Shown piece after piece: positions 4,543-5,225 of a stretch of DNA of 5,225 bases (the first letter of the stretch is position 1; each line of letters opens with the position of its first letter). Source of the DNA: JBBRQP01 sp038226175 (GTDB taxonomy: Bacteria > Cyanobacteriota > Cyanobacteriia > Gloeobacterales > Anthocerotibacteraceae); the NCBI GenBank assembly GCA_038226175.1, contig JBBRQP010000138.1:1-5225 (forward strand), given 5' to 3'. Made by a program: the position numbers and the translations under genes. The notes beneath the pieces are model-generated. The model saw only the letters and a program-made list of their open reading frames with translations. It was not told the DNA's origin and searched no databases.

Positions 4543-4820
4543 GTGAGGGTAAGTTTGCTGGTTTATCTGCTGCCATTCGTGAGGCCCAAGAGAACGTCGA
4601 TACTCTGTCTCGTACTGAGATCACAACCACCCAACGACCCGGTAGACCTCCTGGCAAGAGGAGTAATCCCAATTGGAAGCAGCATACGGTCATGCTCGAA
4701 AAGGAAACTCATCTGCTTGCTACTGACCTACTTCGTCGTGCGGATAATGGGCAAGATATTTCTGACCTTCTCAATTCCCTTCTTAAACTTTGGGTCACTC
4801 AACATCAATTACCTAAATAA
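4539..4820 (+). CDS. parB: ParB-like centromere-binding protein, ribbon-helix-helix type
   Basis: This 93-residue protein is translated from an ATG overlapping the parA stop, with AGGAG 6 bases upstream. Residues 1-32 look flexible and contain K5 and R14; in type Ib systems a basic residue in such a tail stimulates ParA's ATPase. A basic linker GRPPGKR (35-41) leads into a predicted ribbon-helix-helix: strand 47-53 (KQHTVML), helix 55-68 and helix 73-86 (DISDLLNSLLKLWV). The size, position after parA and fold fit the small centromere-binding partner of type Ib partition, not the large HTH ParB. It should bind the octads on both sides of the operon and repress parA transcription. I recognise no specific named homologue, so parB is a role name. 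Confidence 0.8.
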   Translation: MSEGKFAGLSAAIREAQENVDTLSRTEITTTQRPGRPPGKRSNPNWKQHTVMLEKETHLLATDLLRRADNGQDISDLLNSLLKLWVTQHQLPK

Positions 4821-4827
4821 TTGCTAC

Positions 4828-4859
4828 GTATCTGCGTAGATGCATAATTACGTGATTAT
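4828..4859. repeat. Octad array D downstream of parB
   Basis: Units GTATCTGC (4828), GTAGATGC (4836), ATAATTAC (4844) and GTGATTAT (4852) match units 4 to 7 of array C in order, so the right half of the upstream array is duplicated behind the operon. CTACG (4824-4828) and CGTAG (4834-4838) also form an inverted repeat. The array begins 7 bases after the parB stop. Confidence 0.72.
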
Positions 4860-4950
4860 GTCTCTCTCTGCTTTTTGGAATTGATAACTTGAAGGCGAAA
4901 ACTTATTGCGGGGTCTGGTATCGCGGTGGCTCTGATGCTGAGGCTAGCAG

Positions 4951-5225
4951 CTAAGGGAAAGTCTGGTTTACCGAATAGTCCTTAGATGCCTTTACGGTTC
5001 CGTTGCTCCCCAATTTCCAAAATCTACTATGCTGCTCGCAAACAGATAGTATAAAAGTACTGTCCACTAATTCAGGGCAAGGCCAATATTCAATTGCCCC
5101 AGTTGGCTTACCGCTGTCATCTTTGGTGACTAAGCGTGCTGGTCGGATTTCGGCGGTGTATATTTGCCCTCGATAATGAAATTCGACTATTCGAATAGGT
5201 AAAAAACCACCTACAACACGCAATT
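4951..5225 (-). CDS. Unidentified protein, C-terminal part (start outside the window)
   Basis: An open frame enters from the right edge and ends at TAG (4951-4953 on the plus strand), giving about 90 codons. A TTG near the edge could serve as start, but the frame stays open to the window end and no ribosome-binding site is visible, so I treat the gene as partial. The visible part is mixed strand-like sequence (IRIVEFHYRGQIYTAEI, then AIEYWPCPELV and STFILSVCEQHSRFWKLG) with no membrane segment or motif I recognise. It converges with parAB; the 4860-4950 gap between them holds only a pyrimidine-rich run and no clear terminator. Regular codon structure over 90 codons supports a real gene. Function unknown. 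Confidence 0.55.
   Translation of the reverse strand, partial: LRVVGGFLPIRIVEFHYRGQIYTAEIRPARLVTKDDSGKPTGAIEYWPCPELVDSTFILSVCEQHSRFWKLGSNGTVKASKDYSVNQTFP

Noticed and set aside
4889..4954. A 21-codon plus-strand frame starting TTG after parB, as a third par gene
   Set aside because: It needs a TTG start, is very short and resembles nothing I know; coding cannot be supported.
1..5225. CRISPR array, tRNA or rRNA genes, replication origin with an initiator gene
   Set aside because: The only short tandem repeats are the octads, which have no spacers. I see no cloverleaf, no rRNA sequence and no Rep-like protein.

Overview
The window looks like an accessory, plasmid-like stretch of a bacterial genome, most likely from a cyanobacterium. 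That guess rests on the style of the small toxin-antitoxin proteins, the IS3-type transposase tail and moderate base composition; there is no rRNA or housekeeping marker to confirm it. It holds a plasmid-type partition operon, one apparently complete and one broken toxin-antitoxin pair, one complete enzyme-like gene, several gene fragments and many short repeats. No replication initiator gene or recognisable origin is present.

Left part (1-1448): the window opens in the last codons of an IS3-family transposase. The right end of that element, near 161-163, cuts off a minus-strand gene for a secreted Rhs/YD-repeat protein, leaving its signal peptide and N-terminal domain. Next comes copy 1 of a dispersed repeat (about 784-1012), then an array of 8-bp repeats (octads, GTATCTAC-like, 1093-1116), which runs straight into a frameshifted C-terminal fragment of a nitrilase-family hydrolase.

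Middle (1449-3060): a complete VOC (glyoxalase/bleomycin-resistance fold) gene lies between two sequences resembling integron attC recombination sites. Copy 2 of the dispersed repeat follows; its minus-strand terminator closes a convergent dinJ-yafQ toxin-antitoxin operon. That operon has a promoter whose -10 box lies inside a 13-bp palindrome, a likely autoregulatory operator.

Right part (3061-5225): 3061-3226 shows no gene. An octad array (3227-3258) abuts copy 3 of the dispersed repeat (to about 3344), which carries the best terminator hairpin. After a leader comes an intact VapB-like antitoxin gene overlapping a vapC toxin reduced to 21 codons. Then comes parAB: a small ParA ATPase and a ribbon-helix-helix ParB-like protein, overlapping by 4 bases and flanked on both sides by octad arrays (3847-3904 and 4828-4859). 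The window ends in the C-terminal part of an unidentified minus-strand gene.

How the parts fit: parAB with its octads is probably a type Ib segregation module. ParB would bind the octads, which also cover the parA promoter, linking centromere function to autorepression. The dinJ-yafQ pair would add post-segregational stability. Two further octad arrays, at 1093 and 3227, sit exactly where unrelated sequences are joined. This suggests that repeated recombination at centromere-like repeats assembled this mosaic.
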